Source: Bradyrhizobium niftali (GTDB lineage: Bacteria; Pseudomonadota; Alphaproteobacteria; Rhizobiales; Xanthobacteraceae). From it: DNA of 64,000 bases. The stretch covers positions 868,001 to 932,000 of the forward strand of contig NZ_SPQT01000001.1 of the NCBI RefSeq assembly GCF_004571025.1, read 5' to 3'. Made by a program: the position numbers and the translations under genes. Of the stretch, positions 8,051 to 16,581 are shown piece after piece. The notes under the pieces are model-generated. The model did not search any database. It saw nothing but the letters and a program-made list of their open reading frames with translations, and was not told where the DNA came from. How positions within the stretch are numbered: position 1 is the first letter of the stretch; each line of letters begins with the position of its first letter.

Positions 8051-9754
8051 ATGTCGACTAAAAGCCATCTGGACGAACTGAGCCCCTACGCCGCACGGCC
8101 GTGGGGGGCCCTCTATGAAGCTAACCAGGAAGGCGGAGTTCCAAAAGCCTCGAATATCGTCTCGATCTTCAAGAAGTCGGTTCGGTCAGCAGCGGCGCAG
8201 CCCGCTGTCATCTATTTCGATCAGAAAATCTCCTACGCCGAACTCGACGCATCGAGTGATGCGTTTGCAACGGCACTCGCGGACGAAGGCTTCGGTCAAG
8301 GTGACCGGCTCGCGCTATATCTTCAAAATACTCCTGCGTTTGTCATCGCTGCGCTCGCGGCCTGGAAGCTGGGCGGGATCGTTGTCACCGTCAATCCGAT
8401 GAACACCGCCCGCGAACTGGCGCTTATCCTCGATGACAGCTTGCCCAAGGCACTTGTCTGCCAAGACGAGCTGTATCGCGATGTCGTCAGTGGCCTCCGA
8501 CGCACGTTGCCCGCAGTCTTCACGACATCTGCGTTCGATTTTCAATCGCGGAACGATCGTCGCATATTCGGCGGCCTGTCCAGGGGGAAGGTAGCGTCGA
8601 ATTTGATTCAGCTTATCGAAGCCAGAAAGGGACGATCCGCTACGATCATTGAACCTGCGGCATCCGACCTAGCCATGTTGGTTTACACCTCCGGAACGAC
8701 AGGCGTTCCCAAGGGCTCGATGAACACGCATGGCGGTGCCGTGATAACGGCGGAAAGCATTGCACGCTGGATGCATGTCGAAACGGGCACACCGGTCCTT
8801 GGCGTCGCTCCACTTTTTCATATCACGGGATTGATCGCAGGTCTCGCGCTGGCGCTCGTTCGCGCGGCGCCACTCATCTTGACCTATCGCTTTCATCCCA
8901 ATGTGACTGCGGACGCGATAGAGGAGCATGGCGCTGGCGTCGCGTTTTGCGCCATCACGGCTCTGATGGCCATGTTGAACGAAGGCACCGTGCGCGCCGA
9001 CCAGTTGAAGAGCCTCACTACGATATGTTCGGGAGGCGCACCGGTTCCTGCGCAGGTGCTGAGGGACTTCAAGGCCAAGTTTGGGCACTACATCTATCAC
9101 GGCTATGGCATGACCGAGACCAATGGGCCGGTCGTTCTTGTGCCTGCGGATCGCGAGGCACCGATCGACGAACTGACGGGAACACTGTCCATCGGTGTTC
9201 CGACGCCGCATACACAGGCCTGGATCGCCGACGAGAACGGCGCTCCCGCTGCCATCGGCGAGCAAGGGGAGATCATCATCAACGGGTCATCATTGTCCGC
9301 TGGATACTGGAACAATCCGGAGGATACCGCAAAGACGATGCAGCCGGATGGGCTGCGCAGCGGAGACATCGGTTTTATGGATGCGAATGGTTGGTTCTAC
9401 CTCGTAGATCGCAAGAAGGACATGATCAACGCGGGCGGGTACAAGGTCTGGCCGCGAGAGGTGGAAGACGTGCTCTATACTCATCCCGCGGTCCGCGAGG
9501 TCGCTGTGGTCGGCACCCCCGACTCCTACCGCGGCGAGACCGTGAGGGCGGTCATTAGCCTCAAGCACGGCCAGCACGCCACGATGGACGAACTGCAGGA
9601 GTTCTGCCGCCAGCGAATGGCCGCATACAAATATCCGCGGATAATCGAGATCGTGGAAGAGCTGCCGAAGAACTCGAGCGGCAAGATATTGCGCAGGGCG
9701 TTGCGGGATGCGTTCAGCGCCGGCCAAGCCGCGCCGGCACCGAAGATTGGATGA
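8051..9754 (+). CDS. AMP-dependent acyl/aryl-CoA synthetase
   Basis: This 567-residue ANL-superfamily adenylate-forming enzyme activates a carboxylic acid with ATP and CoA. The phosphate-binding loop VYTSGTTGVPKGS lies near residues 209-221, YHGYGMTET near 350, the GYWNNPE and SGDIGFMD motifs of the hinge near 420-445, and the catalytic Lys in NSSGKILRR near 545. The ATG at 8051 gives a complete N-terminus. It may activate the acid released by the downstream Baeyer-Villiger/esterase fusion or an aromatic acid; the sequence alone does not decide. Two fossils resembling this enzyme family lie immediately downstream. Confidence 0.88.
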   Translation: MSTKSHLDELSPYAARPWGALYEANQEGGVPKASNIVSIFKKSVRSAAAQPAVIYFDQKISYAELDASSDAFATALADEGFGQGDRLALYLQNTPAFVIAALAAWKLGGIVVTVNPMNTARELALILDDSLPKALVCQDELYRDVVSGLRRTLPAVFTTSAFDFQSRNDRRIFGGLSRGKVASNLIQLIEARKGRSATIIEPAASDLAMLVYTSGTTGVPKGSMNTHGGAVITAESIARWMHVETGTPVLGVAPLFHITGLIAGLALALVRAAPLILTYRFHPNVTADAIEEHGAGVAFCAITALMAMLNEGTVRADQLKSLTTICSGGAPVPAQVLRDFKAKFGHYIYHGYGMTETNGPVVLVPADREAPIDELTGTLSIGVPTPHTQAWIADENGAPAAIGEQGEIIINGSSLSAGYWNNPEDTAKTMQPDGLRSGDIGFMDANGWFYLVDRKKDMINAGGYKVWPREVEDVLYTHPAVREVAVVGTPDSYRGETVRAVISLKHGQHATMDELQEFCRQRMAAYKYPRIIEIVEELPKNSSGKILRRALRDAFSAGQAAPAPKIG

Positions 9755-9755
9755 G

Positions 9756-9975
9756 ATGCACAGTCATTTTGACAAAGCCGACGCTGGTAACGCGACTTCC
9801 TACAACGCCGTGGCATGGGTCGACCGCAACGTTGAGCTTGGCAGAGGTGACAAGATCGCGTTCATCGACGTCGCGCCCACGGCTGGAGCTCGCTCTCAAG
9901 AATCACGTGAGAGCAACGGGTGGGCCTTGGAAATATCCGCGATGGATTGAGATCGTTGATGAGTGTTCCGTGACC
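9756..9975 (+). pseudogene. Fossil of a benzoate-CoA-ligase-like gene (N- and C-terminal ends joined)
   Basis: From the ATG at 9756 the frame encodes SYNAVAWVDRNVELGRGD and KIAFID, the typical start of benzoate- and 4-hydroxybenzoate-CoA ligases. Near 9875 the signal moves to the next frame, with LKNHVRATGGPWKYPRWIEI, typical of the C-terminus of the same enzymes. The roughly 450 residues between, including the ATP loop, are gone. This is an internally deleted, frameshifted remnant. It starts 2 bp after the intact synthetase stop. Confidence 0.65.
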
Positions 9976-10134
9976 GTATGTGAGACAGGTCAGCCGAGCC
10001 ATACGTTACTTCAGCGCGAGAAACAGCATAAAATTGCGGAGCTTCGTACGTTCCAAGTGGGTTGATCGGGCGGCTGATTGGGTCGCCGCGCGAAGCGCCG
10101 TCACAGGCGAAACGGTTGCGCTCGTCCCCAGCGG

Positions 10135-10200
10135 CGGCATCGGGAGTTCTGCTCCAGCGAATGGCTGCATACAAATATCCGCGGATCTCGAGCGGATAAC
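10135..10200 (+). pseudogene. Second CoA-ligase C-terminal scrap, repeat of 9597-9642
   Basis: About 45 bp here (gttctgc, then the CCAGCGAATGGC-type block and ACAAATATCCGCGGAT) repeats the coding sequence for RQRMAAYKYPR of the intact synthetase at about 9597-9642, with a few substitutions. CTCGAGCGG, found further down in the intact gene at about 9673, follows directly. It is a degraded duplicate of a ligase end, with an internal deletion. Confidence 0.5.
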
Positions 10201-10207
10201 TGTTTGA

Positions 10208-10525
10208 TCATTCGACGGATCTTGAGATCGACCACACGCTTGGCATGCCGTTCTCTGGCGAGGCGCATGGCGCGCTGCACCGAAGCTTGGTTGTCGCGGC
10301 GGCGCGAGACGAGGCCACGAGCTCAAGCTCTGCAAGTTGGCGCTTCAGGTCGAACTCGGTCCCCTCATGGAATCGGTGGAGCATCGACGTCATCCACCAG
10401 GAGAAGTGCTGAGCGCGCCACACGCGCCGAAGCGCGGTGCGCCAATAGGCATCCAAAAGGTCGGTCGACCGATTGTCGTAGTACGACGCCAGCGCCCGAG
10501 CGAGGACGTGCGCGGCCAAATTCAA
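10208..10525 (-). pseudogene. pobA fossil (4-hydroxybenzoate 3-monooxygenase C-terminus)
   Basis: The minus-strand frame encodes KGLNLAAHVLARALASYYDN and, further on, TALRRVWRAQHFSWWMTSML followed by HRF and QLAELELVASSRAAAT. This is the characteristic C-terminal quarter of PobA. The FAD-binding N-terminal part is missing and the extreme C-terminus is frameshifted. The fragment abuts the end of the PucR-like gene, whose stop codon at 10522-10524 lies inside the junction, so the deletion that removed pobA fused its end to the regulator's end. Confidence 0.7.
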
Positions 10526-11742
10526 GCCCTTGGCGCCGGTCGGGGCGCGGCAAGCCGGTCCGCTAGGTGGAGGGCGAGTTCAAGATGCAATCGATTTTGC
10601 TTGAGCGGACGTCCAAGGAGTGTCTCCGCGCGATCGAGACGATAGCGAATCGTATTGTGATGGAGGCCGAGGCAGGCGCCGGCTGCGCGGAGATTGCTGT
10701 TGGCATCAAAGAATCCTTTGAGTGTGGCCCGCAAGCGACGTGCTTCGATTGTCTCGTCTGCCAAAAGCCCAAGCTTGTCGGCTATGAACGCGCGGCAGTA
10801 CGCGGGATCGCTCCCGCAAAGAGCTGCAAGCTCCACGTGGTCAAAGTGAGTCACGGTCCCGGCAGGATAACCTGCAAGACGTGCGACTCGAATTGCGTCG
10901 CAGGCTTCTCTGTGGCTGCGGCGGAATCCGATGATCCCGACGGCTGGCCGACCCTGACCGACAAGTACCGCAGCTTGCGGTGGACGAGCTTCATGCCCGA
11001 CTTGTGCTGGGATCCAGCACCAAACCGTGTCGATGTCGGGACGGACTAGCAGTGGCTTTGCTTGGCTCAACGAGCCGGCAATTTCATGTGCGGTTGAATC
11101 GAGAGGCGTTTGATCCCCGCTTTGATGTCGGTGCAAAACGAGCGCAACATGATGCCCCGCAAGGTTATAGCTCAGGCGCAGGGCTGCATCGCGCATATTG
11201 ACATCGTCTTCGGTCAAAATACGCTGGACGAAGGCCGCCCACGCCAGCGAGCCCTCCCGCGCAACGCGCTCGGCTTCATCTCTATACTCGGCACTCAGCC
11301 GGTGAGTGATCAGATCTAACCAGCCGATCAAGAATGTCGTCCCATAACTAACAACCGAGACGGCAGTAGACGTATCCCGGCAATGCTGCTCGACAGCATC
11401 GGACCAGCGCTTGCACCAATAGATCAGTCCCACTCGGTAAGCCCGCATGATTGCGTCATAGCTGAAGTTGTGCTGGACCATGGCGCGCGTGGACTGCACC
11501 ACTTCGGCGGGGGGAGCGATCTGTTCGAATGGGACTGAATTGATCAGCGCATGCAGGATCGCCTTGCTGTTTGCGTGGCAGCTCGCCCGCGCGAGGTCGA
11601 TCATGCCGCCCTGGGGGATTTCTGGCATCGCCGCCAGAATGTGGGAAAGGGTCCCGTCACCAATCGAGGGCAATTCGGGCACCAACGCCGTGGCGATACG
11701 GCGAACGGTTGCGAGGATCAATTTTTCCGAAGAACGTGCCAT
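10522..11742 (-). CDS. PucR/CdaR-like transcriptional regulator
   Basis: This 406-residue regulator ends in a PucR-type helix-turn-helix: LKGFFDANSNLRAAGACLGL, then HHNTIRYRLDRAETLLGRPL, at about residues 335-385. An RsbR-like/helical sensory region and a degenerate GGDEF-like middle precede it. I chose the ATG at 11742; the open frame runs to 12186, but that part overlaps the divergent gene and lacks family features. It is divergent from the Baeyer-Villiger fusion gene across about 140 bp, so it probably regulates that gene. Its last residues (APRPAPRA) read into a pobA remnant and may not be original. Confidence 0.8.
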   Translation of the reverse strand: MARSSEKLILATVRRIATALVPELPSIGDGTLSHILAAMPEIPQGGMIDLARASCHANSKAILHALINSVPFEQIAPPAEVVQSTRAMVQHNFSYDAIMRAYRVGLIYWCKRWSDAVEQHCRDTSTAVSVVSYGTTFLIGWLDLITHRLSAEYRDEAERVAREGSLAWAAFVQRILTEDDVNMRDAALRLSYNLAGHHVALVLHRHQSGDQTPLDSTAHEIAGSLSQAKPLLVRPDIDTVWCWIPAQVGHEARPPQAAVLVGQGRPAVGIIGFRRSHREACDAIRVARLAGYPAGTVTHFDHVELAALCGSDPAYCRAFIADKLGLLADETIEARRLRATLKGFFDANSNLRAAGACLGLHHNTIRYRLDRAETLLGRPLKQNRLHLELALHLADRLAAPRPAPRA

Positions 11743-11882
11743 AGGTCGAGCATATCGCCAAATGGTCAATTTTGCTCCAGAAATTTGAGCGTTTAGCCGA
11801 AGACAGCCGATGTCGGTCGGGTCCAAGCTCTGTGCTGGCAACGCAGGAAAACCTGGGGCCGCTTCAGATGGAGGATACGCTG

Positions 11883-14426
11883 ATGGGATCGCATTACGAT
11901 GTCGTTGTGGTCGGCGCAGGTTTTGCCGGTTTGTACGCAGTGCACAAAATGCGCGACGAGCTTGGGCTGGATGTTCAAGCCTTCGAGGCGGCCGGAGGAG
12001 TGGGCGGTACATGGTGGTGGAACCGGTATCCCGGTGCCCGTTGCGATTTCGAATCGATCCACTACAGCTACTCTTTTTCCGAAGAGATACAGCGCGAATG
12101 GGAGTGGTCGGAGCGCTTTGCCGGGCAGCCGGAAATCTTGGCCTATCTGGAATGGGTGGCTGACAAGCTGGATGTCCGCCGCGCATTTCGTTTCAATACG
12201 CGCGTGACGTCGACAACGTGGGATGACAAGGCCGCGCGTTGGATAATCTGTACCGATGACGGAGCCACCTGCACGGCACGCTTTGTGGTGTCTTGTGTCG
12301 GCGGCCTTTCTGTCGCGAAGGAGCCGGAGTTTCCGGGCTCAGAGACATTCAGGGGCGAACTCTACCGGACGAGTAGTTGGCCGCACGAGCCCGTGGACCT
12401 CACTGGCAAGCGGGTTGCGGTGATCGGCACGGGCTCGACAGGCATCCAGGTTATTCAAGAGATTGCGAACGAGGCGGCGGAGCTGACCGTGTTTCAGCGG
12501 ACGCCCAATTTCGCCGCTCCCCTGGGCAATGAACCCGTCGATCTGGCGCAGCGGCGATGGAATGCAGAGCATCACGCCGAGCTGCGAGCGGGCTCGCGCC
12601 AACATATGATCGGCGTGCCCTACGACCCGCCCAGCGGTCCTGCACTTGCAGCGACGCCGGATGAGCGGCGCAGGATCTTTGACAAGTATTGGGACCGCGG
12701 CGGCTTTCGCCTGCTCGTCTCGACATTCAGCGATGTGATTTTTAACCAACAGGCCAACGAAACTATCGCAGAATATATCCGCGAACGTATCCGTGAACGT
12801 GTGAAGGATCCTGCGACGGCAGCGTTGCTTTGTCCTACGGACCATCCCTACGCGTCGAAGCGTCCGCCGTTCGAGACCGGATATTACGAAGCCTACAACC
12901 TCCCGCATGTTCATCTTGTCGACGTGCGCTCCGCGCCGATTGAGGCGATCACGCCAACCGGTGTCCGCACGTCGTCGAAATCCTACGAATTCGATGTGAT
13001 CATCCTCGCAACTGGATTCGATGTCTTCACACGGCCGCTGTTGAATCTCGGGCTGAGGGGGCGCGATGGTCTGAAGCTCGAAGACAGATGGGCGAACGGC
13101 CCCACGAGCTATCTGGGTGTCCAGATCGCCGGATTTCCAAATCTGTTCGTCATCAACGGCCCGAAGAGTGCGGTCGCGCTCTATAACGTTCCATTGGCGA
13201 CCGAGGACAACGTCAACTTTGTTGCTGCGGCTCTCGCTCGCGCCATAGCGGATAAGACCGCGACATTTGAGGCAACTTACGAGGCTGAAGAAGCCTGGGG
13301 CCGCCTGTGCGAAGGCATTCTCAACCTGACCGTCATCCCGCATTCCAAGGGCTCCTGGTACATGGGCGAGAACATCCCGGGCAAGGCGAGGGCGGCGTAT
13401 TTCTTTTCGGGTGGCGCGCCCTTGTACCGGGCGATCTGCGCCGAGATCGCGCATGTGGGCTATGGCGGATTTGCCCTTGACCGTGTTTCGGCGCCTATTC
13501 CCCCAATGGTCAGACTCGATCCCGCCGCGGCGCTCCTCCTGGGCTCAATGCTGGCCCGCGGCATGAAGCCTCTTGATGAGCTCAATCTGGATGAGGTACG
13601 AGCGGCGGCCGAGTCCCTGAGGGAGCTGCAGCTGCCAGGACCCGCAATGCGAGTCGAAACCGTCGAGGCGCCTCGCGCGCGAATCTACATCCCCGACCGC
13701 GCGGGCCCTCTACCGGTGATCGTGTTCTATCATGGAGGTGGCTGGATCTCCGGGTCGCTCGATTTGGCCGACGCTCCCTGCAGACGGCTCGCCGACGAAA
13801 ATGGAGCAATGGTCGTCTCCGCGCACTATCGGCTCGCGCCCGAACATTCGTTCCCGGCTGCAACCGATGATACATTCGCTGCGCTAAGCTGGGTCTGGAA
13901 GCACGTCAGCGCATACGGCGGCGATCCTGGCCGGATCGTGGTCATGGGTGAGAGCGCCGGCGCGAATCTGGCCGCAGTCGCCGCGATCCGCGCACGCGAT
14001 GCCGGCATTCCGCTGGCGGGGCAGGTGCTGATCTATCCTCCGATCGATCCGGAGGCATCCACGGCATCCCGCACTGAATTCGCTGATGGACCCTTCTTTA
14101 CTCGGGCCATCGGCGAGAAGATGTGGGGCGCCTACCTCGGTGGCGCCGGACTAACGGCGCTCGCCGCGCCCTCGCGGGCTTCCTCCTTGGCCGGACTGGC
14201 ACCCGCGCTGGTCCTAACGCTCGAGCTCGATATGAGCCGTGACGAGGCTGAGGACTATGCCGGTGCTCTGGCTTCGGCAGGGGTTCCTGTCCGGTTGCAT
14301 CGGTTCGATGGACTCTTCCACGGTGTGTTCAACATGAGTGCGTTCATCCCGCGGGTTCGAGAAATGTACGCGTCGATCGGCGAGTTTGTGGCCACTTGCA
14401 AAGAGCAGATAACCGAAGCCGCGTAG
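11883..14426 (+). CDS. Baeyer-Villiger monooxygenase fused to an alpha/beta-hydrolase (esterase)
   Basis: This 847-residue fusion has two catalytic modules. Residues 1 to about 540 form a flavin monooxygenase: FAD Rossmann motif GAGFAG at 11-16, GGTWWWNRYPGARCD at 41-55, the fingerprint-like FRGELYRTSSWP at 156-167, and a NADPH Rossmann motif GTGSTG near 180. Residues about 590-847 form an HSL-type esterase: oxyanion loop HGGGW from 617, nucleophile Ser691 in GESAG, and His813. Together they could turn a ketone into an ester and then hydrolyse it. The start follows GGAGG by 8 bases. The fingerprint normally has His where Arg162 stands, which could alter activity. The divergent PucR-like gene is the likely regulator. 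Confidence 0.87.
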   Translation: MGSHYDVVVVGAGFAGLYAVHKMRDELGLDVQAFEAAGGVGGTWWWNRYPGARCDFESIHYSYSFSEEIQREWEWSERFAGQPEILAYLEWVADKLDVRRAFRFNTRVTSTTWDDKAARWIICTDDGATCTARFVVSCVGGLSVAKEPEFPGSETFRGELYRTSSWPHEPVDLTGKRVAVIGTGSTGIQVIQEIANEAAELTVFQRTPNFAAPLGNEPVDLAQRRWNAEHHAELRAGSRQHMIGVPYDPPSGPALAATPDERRRIFDKYWDRGGFRLLVSTFSDVIFNQQANETIAEYIRERIRERVKDPATAALLCPTDHPYASKRPPFETGYYEAYNLPHVHLVDVRSAPIEAITPTGVRTSSKSYEFDVIILATGFDVFTRPLLNLGLRGRDGLKLEDRWANGPTSYLGVQIAGFPNLFVINGPKSAVALYNVPLATEDNVNFVAAALARAIADKTATFEATYEAEEAWGRLCEGILNLTVIPHSKGSWYMGENIPGKARAAYFFSGGAPLYRAICAEIAHVGYGGFALDRVSAPIPPMVRLDPAAALLLGSMLARGMKPLDELNLDEVRAAAESLRELQLPGPAMRVETVEAPRARIYIPDRAGPLPVIVFYHGGGWISGSLDLADAPCRRLADENGAMVVSAHYRLAPEHSFPAATDDTFAALSWVWKHVSAYGGDPGRIVVMGESAGANLAAVAAIRARDAGIPLAGQVLIYPPIDPEASTASRTEFADGPFFTRAIGEKMWGAYLGGAGLTALAAPSRASSLAGLAPALVLTLELDMSRDEAEDYAGALASAGVPVRLHRFDGLFHGVFNMSAFIPRVREMYASIGEFVATCKEQITEAA

Positions 14427-14573
14427 TCGACCTTAGATGACGGGAAGCGATGCTGCTGCGCTGCCGGCTAAGTATGTCAATGCGAAGAAAGTCCCCGAGG
14501 CAACCCAGGCTCGAACACCTAAGCATTATACGCGCGATTCACAGCATGCGAGAATAGCCAGCGTTTCAGGGCC

Positions 14574-15251
14574 ATGAAACATAAGAACTTAGCAGCCGAA
14601 CATTCTGCTACCTGCCGTCGCATTCTGGACGCTGCTACCAGACTGTATCGGATGATGGGTCATAGGAAGACGTCGGTGGCCGATATTGCGCGCGAGTGTT
14701 CGATGTCGCCGGCAAACGTCTATCGGTTCTTTAGCTCGAAGCAAGCGATGAACGATGCTGTCGCAGATAGGTTGTTTGCCGAGGTGATCACTCTCGCGAC
14801 TGAAGCCTCTGTAACCCCGCGAACTCCCGCCGAGCGATTAAGAGCGACGTTGGCGGCTATCGAGAAGTGCCATGCTGATCGCTTCCTCAACGAAAAACAT
14901 CTCCATGAACTAGTGGTGATTTCGATACGAGAGGACTGGTTGGTTAGCCGTTCCTTCACTGAGCGGATCGAGTCCATCGTGGCCGACATCGTCTCGGAAG
15001 GGATAGCACGACACCAGTTTCAAAGCGGAGATAGTATAATCCTTGGGCGATGTCTTCTTGTGACGACGGCTGTGTTTTGCAATCCGCGCCTAATCGCTAC
15101 GACGGGAGGTTTTCATCGACCAAATCTAGAGCAGATCATGGACTTCGCAATTGGAGCACTTCGTGGAGACAGCATTATTCACTTCACGGGCGATCAACTC
15201 CATGCCTCCAGAGAGCCGGTTCGCGCTGGGTCGACATCGCCTGTGCGATAG
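14574..15251 (+). CDS. TetR-family transcriptional regulator
   Basis: This 225-residue protein has a TetR DNA-binding domain at residues 12-60 (ILDAATRLYRMMG, KTSVADIARECSMSPANVYR, FFSSKQAM). An all-helical ligand domain follows, with an AefR/TetR_C-like sequence. The ATG at 14574 puts the HTH near the N-terminus. The gene follows the Baeyer-Villiger fusion by about 150 bp on the same strand but appears to have its own leader. Its codon use seems more AT-rich than the upstream gene's. The last 15 or so residues are not conserved-looking. Target genes are not evident. Confidence 0.82.
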   Translation: MKHKNLAAEHSATCRRILDAATRLYRMMGHRKTSVADIARECSMSPANVYRFFSSKQAMNDAVADRLFAEVITLATEASVTPRTPAERLRATLAAIEKCHADRFLNEKHLHELVVISIREDWLVSRSFTERIESIVADIVSEGIARHQFQSGDSIILGRCLLVTTAVFCNPRLIATTGGFHRPNLEQIMDFAIGALRGDSIIHFTGDQLHASREPVRAGSTSPVR

Positions 15252-15679
15252 TCACTTCCCTCAGATGCTTGTGAAAAGAAGTGGACCGGCAGTGTGAAAA
15301 TAAGCTCGAGATTCTCCGACGGCGACGTTCGCCGCAAATGAGCGCACCCATCCTCGGGGTCGATAGCGATATATCGACGTCCGAGACGGTACTTTGCCGG
15401 CGAACCGTCAATTCCCGAGTGTGTCGCGGCTCCGAATATTGACCCCTTTCGGCTTCCAACATGCACCCCGGCTCCTCATTGCGCTAATTCGAAATGCATC
15501 CAGGCGCTTACTGCATACCGGGCGGGGTCAGTGTTGGACGCCGGTCGTGGAGGCAAAAGCCGCGCCGATCCACAGCCCTTATGATACGAACGGTGTGGCT
15601 TGAGGGCTTACAGTGAGCCCGATTACCCTAAACGACTATCGAAGCCTAGCTAAACGTCGCGCAACTTCGGTGCAGACCC
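15252..15679. other. Gene-free stretch, possible old insertion scar
   Basis: No convincing coding sequence appears here on either strand; minus-strand open frames of about 90 residues show nothing I recognise. The 11-mer GAATATTGACC at 15433-15443 also occurs at 44387-44397 beside a rearrangement breakpoint, which hints at mobile-element debris. Confidence 0.35.
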
Positions 15680-16465
15680 TCATGTGACCTTTCCTCGCGC
15701 CCTATTTGCCGCAGACCACCGACGCTCAATTTCCTTCACCGTCTTTTTCAAGCTCGGCAGATACTTCTTCGCAGCGGCCTCTGGCGTCATCGAGGACGAG
15801 AAGAAGATGAGGTTGAGACTGCCGAGAATCGGACCGCCACCAGGAATGGCCAATGCGATGGCGCTGATGCCGGCTTCGGACCCTCCAACTGACGATGCGT
15901 AGCCATCCTTTCTCGTCTGCAGAAGAATGTCCTCAATGAAGCGGCGATCCTTCGCCAGCTCGGCATCCTCCTCGACGAGCGAGGCGGTTAGATTGAGCAT
16001 CTCGCGACGCAACTCGGGCGGTGAGGCAGCCAGGATGGCCTTGCCCAAGGCGCTCCGGACCAATGACCTTCTGCGCCCCACCATTGAACGATGAACCGAG
16101 AAGGGGCTGAAGGGGTGGGTGCTCTCCCGGATTAGCACGGTGCCGAGTTCAAACACTCCGAAGTCGCTGGGCCACGATACCTGGTCGAGCAGGCTGAACA
16201 TTGCCGGAAGCGCGGCCTGGCTCGACAAGTCGCGCGACGAAACGCCTTCGCTCAGGGCGCGCACTTGGGGCGTCAAACCGAACAAAGCGTTTCTTTCGTC
16301 GAACGTTACGTAGCCGTCTTCGCGCAGCGTATCGAGTAAACGGTAGCAGGTTGTTCGGTTGAGGCCGGTCCTCTTTGCGAGCTGCACGACGTTCGATGGC
16401 CCACTCGCGTTGAGCTCATTGATCAGGGCCAACCCTCGGGAAAGTGCCCTGACGTTGCGGTGCAT
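15680..16465 (-). CDS. IclR-family regulator of the meta-cleavage operon
   Basis: This 261-residue IclR-type regulator has an N-terminal winged HTH (RALSRGLALINEL, then VVQLAKRTGLNRTTCYRLLD) and a C-terminal effector-binding domain. The start at 16465 has a GGAGG site 5 bp upstream; a longer start at 16498 is less likely. It is divergent from the binding-protein gene that opens the meta-cleavage operon, and a perfect 8+1+8 palindrome lies between them. By analogy with MhpR and PcaR-type IclR proteins, it probably activates the operon in the presence of the aromatic substrate; that role is inference. Confidence 0.87.
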   Translation of the reverse strand: MHRNVRALSRGLALINELNASGPSNVVQLAKRTGLNRTTCYRLLDTLREDGYVTFDERNALFGLTPQVRALSEGVSSRDLSSQAALPAMFSLLDQVSWPSDFGVFELGTVLIRESTHPFSPFSVHRSMVGRRRSLVRSALGKAILAASPPELRREMLNLTASLVEEDAELAKDRRFIEDILLQTRKDGYASSVGGSEAGISAIALAIPGGGPILGSLNLIFFSSSMTPEAAAKKYLPSLKKTVKEIERRWSAANRARGKVT

Positions 16466-16480
16466 GATCGCCTCCGGACG

Positions 16481-16497
16481 TGTTCGCACTGCGAACA
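16481..16497. promoter_or_regulatory. Perfect 17-bp palindrome, putative IclR operator
   Basis: TGTTCGCA, one spacer base, TGCGAACA: a perfect inverted repeat in the 116-bp gap between the divergent IclR gene (start 16465) and the binding-protein gene (start 16582). Its length and symmetry fit IclR-family operators, and the position would let one site control both directions. Confidence 0.6.
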
Positions 16498-16581
16498 TTT
16501 CACAGACTCAGATGGAATCATAGTTCAATCGGCGGCAAACCATCGCCCGCACGCCCAAACAGGCGGCGACGGGAGGAAACG

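Noticed and set aside
12339-13454. Minus-strand frame of 371 residues inside the Baeyer-Villiger gene
   Set aside because: Antisense shadow; the plus strand carries both Rossmann motifs and the esterase motifs.
15184-15466. Overlapping frames of about 90 residues on the minus strand
   Set aside because: No start signal, no family similarity that I can recognise, and overlap with the TetR gene end.
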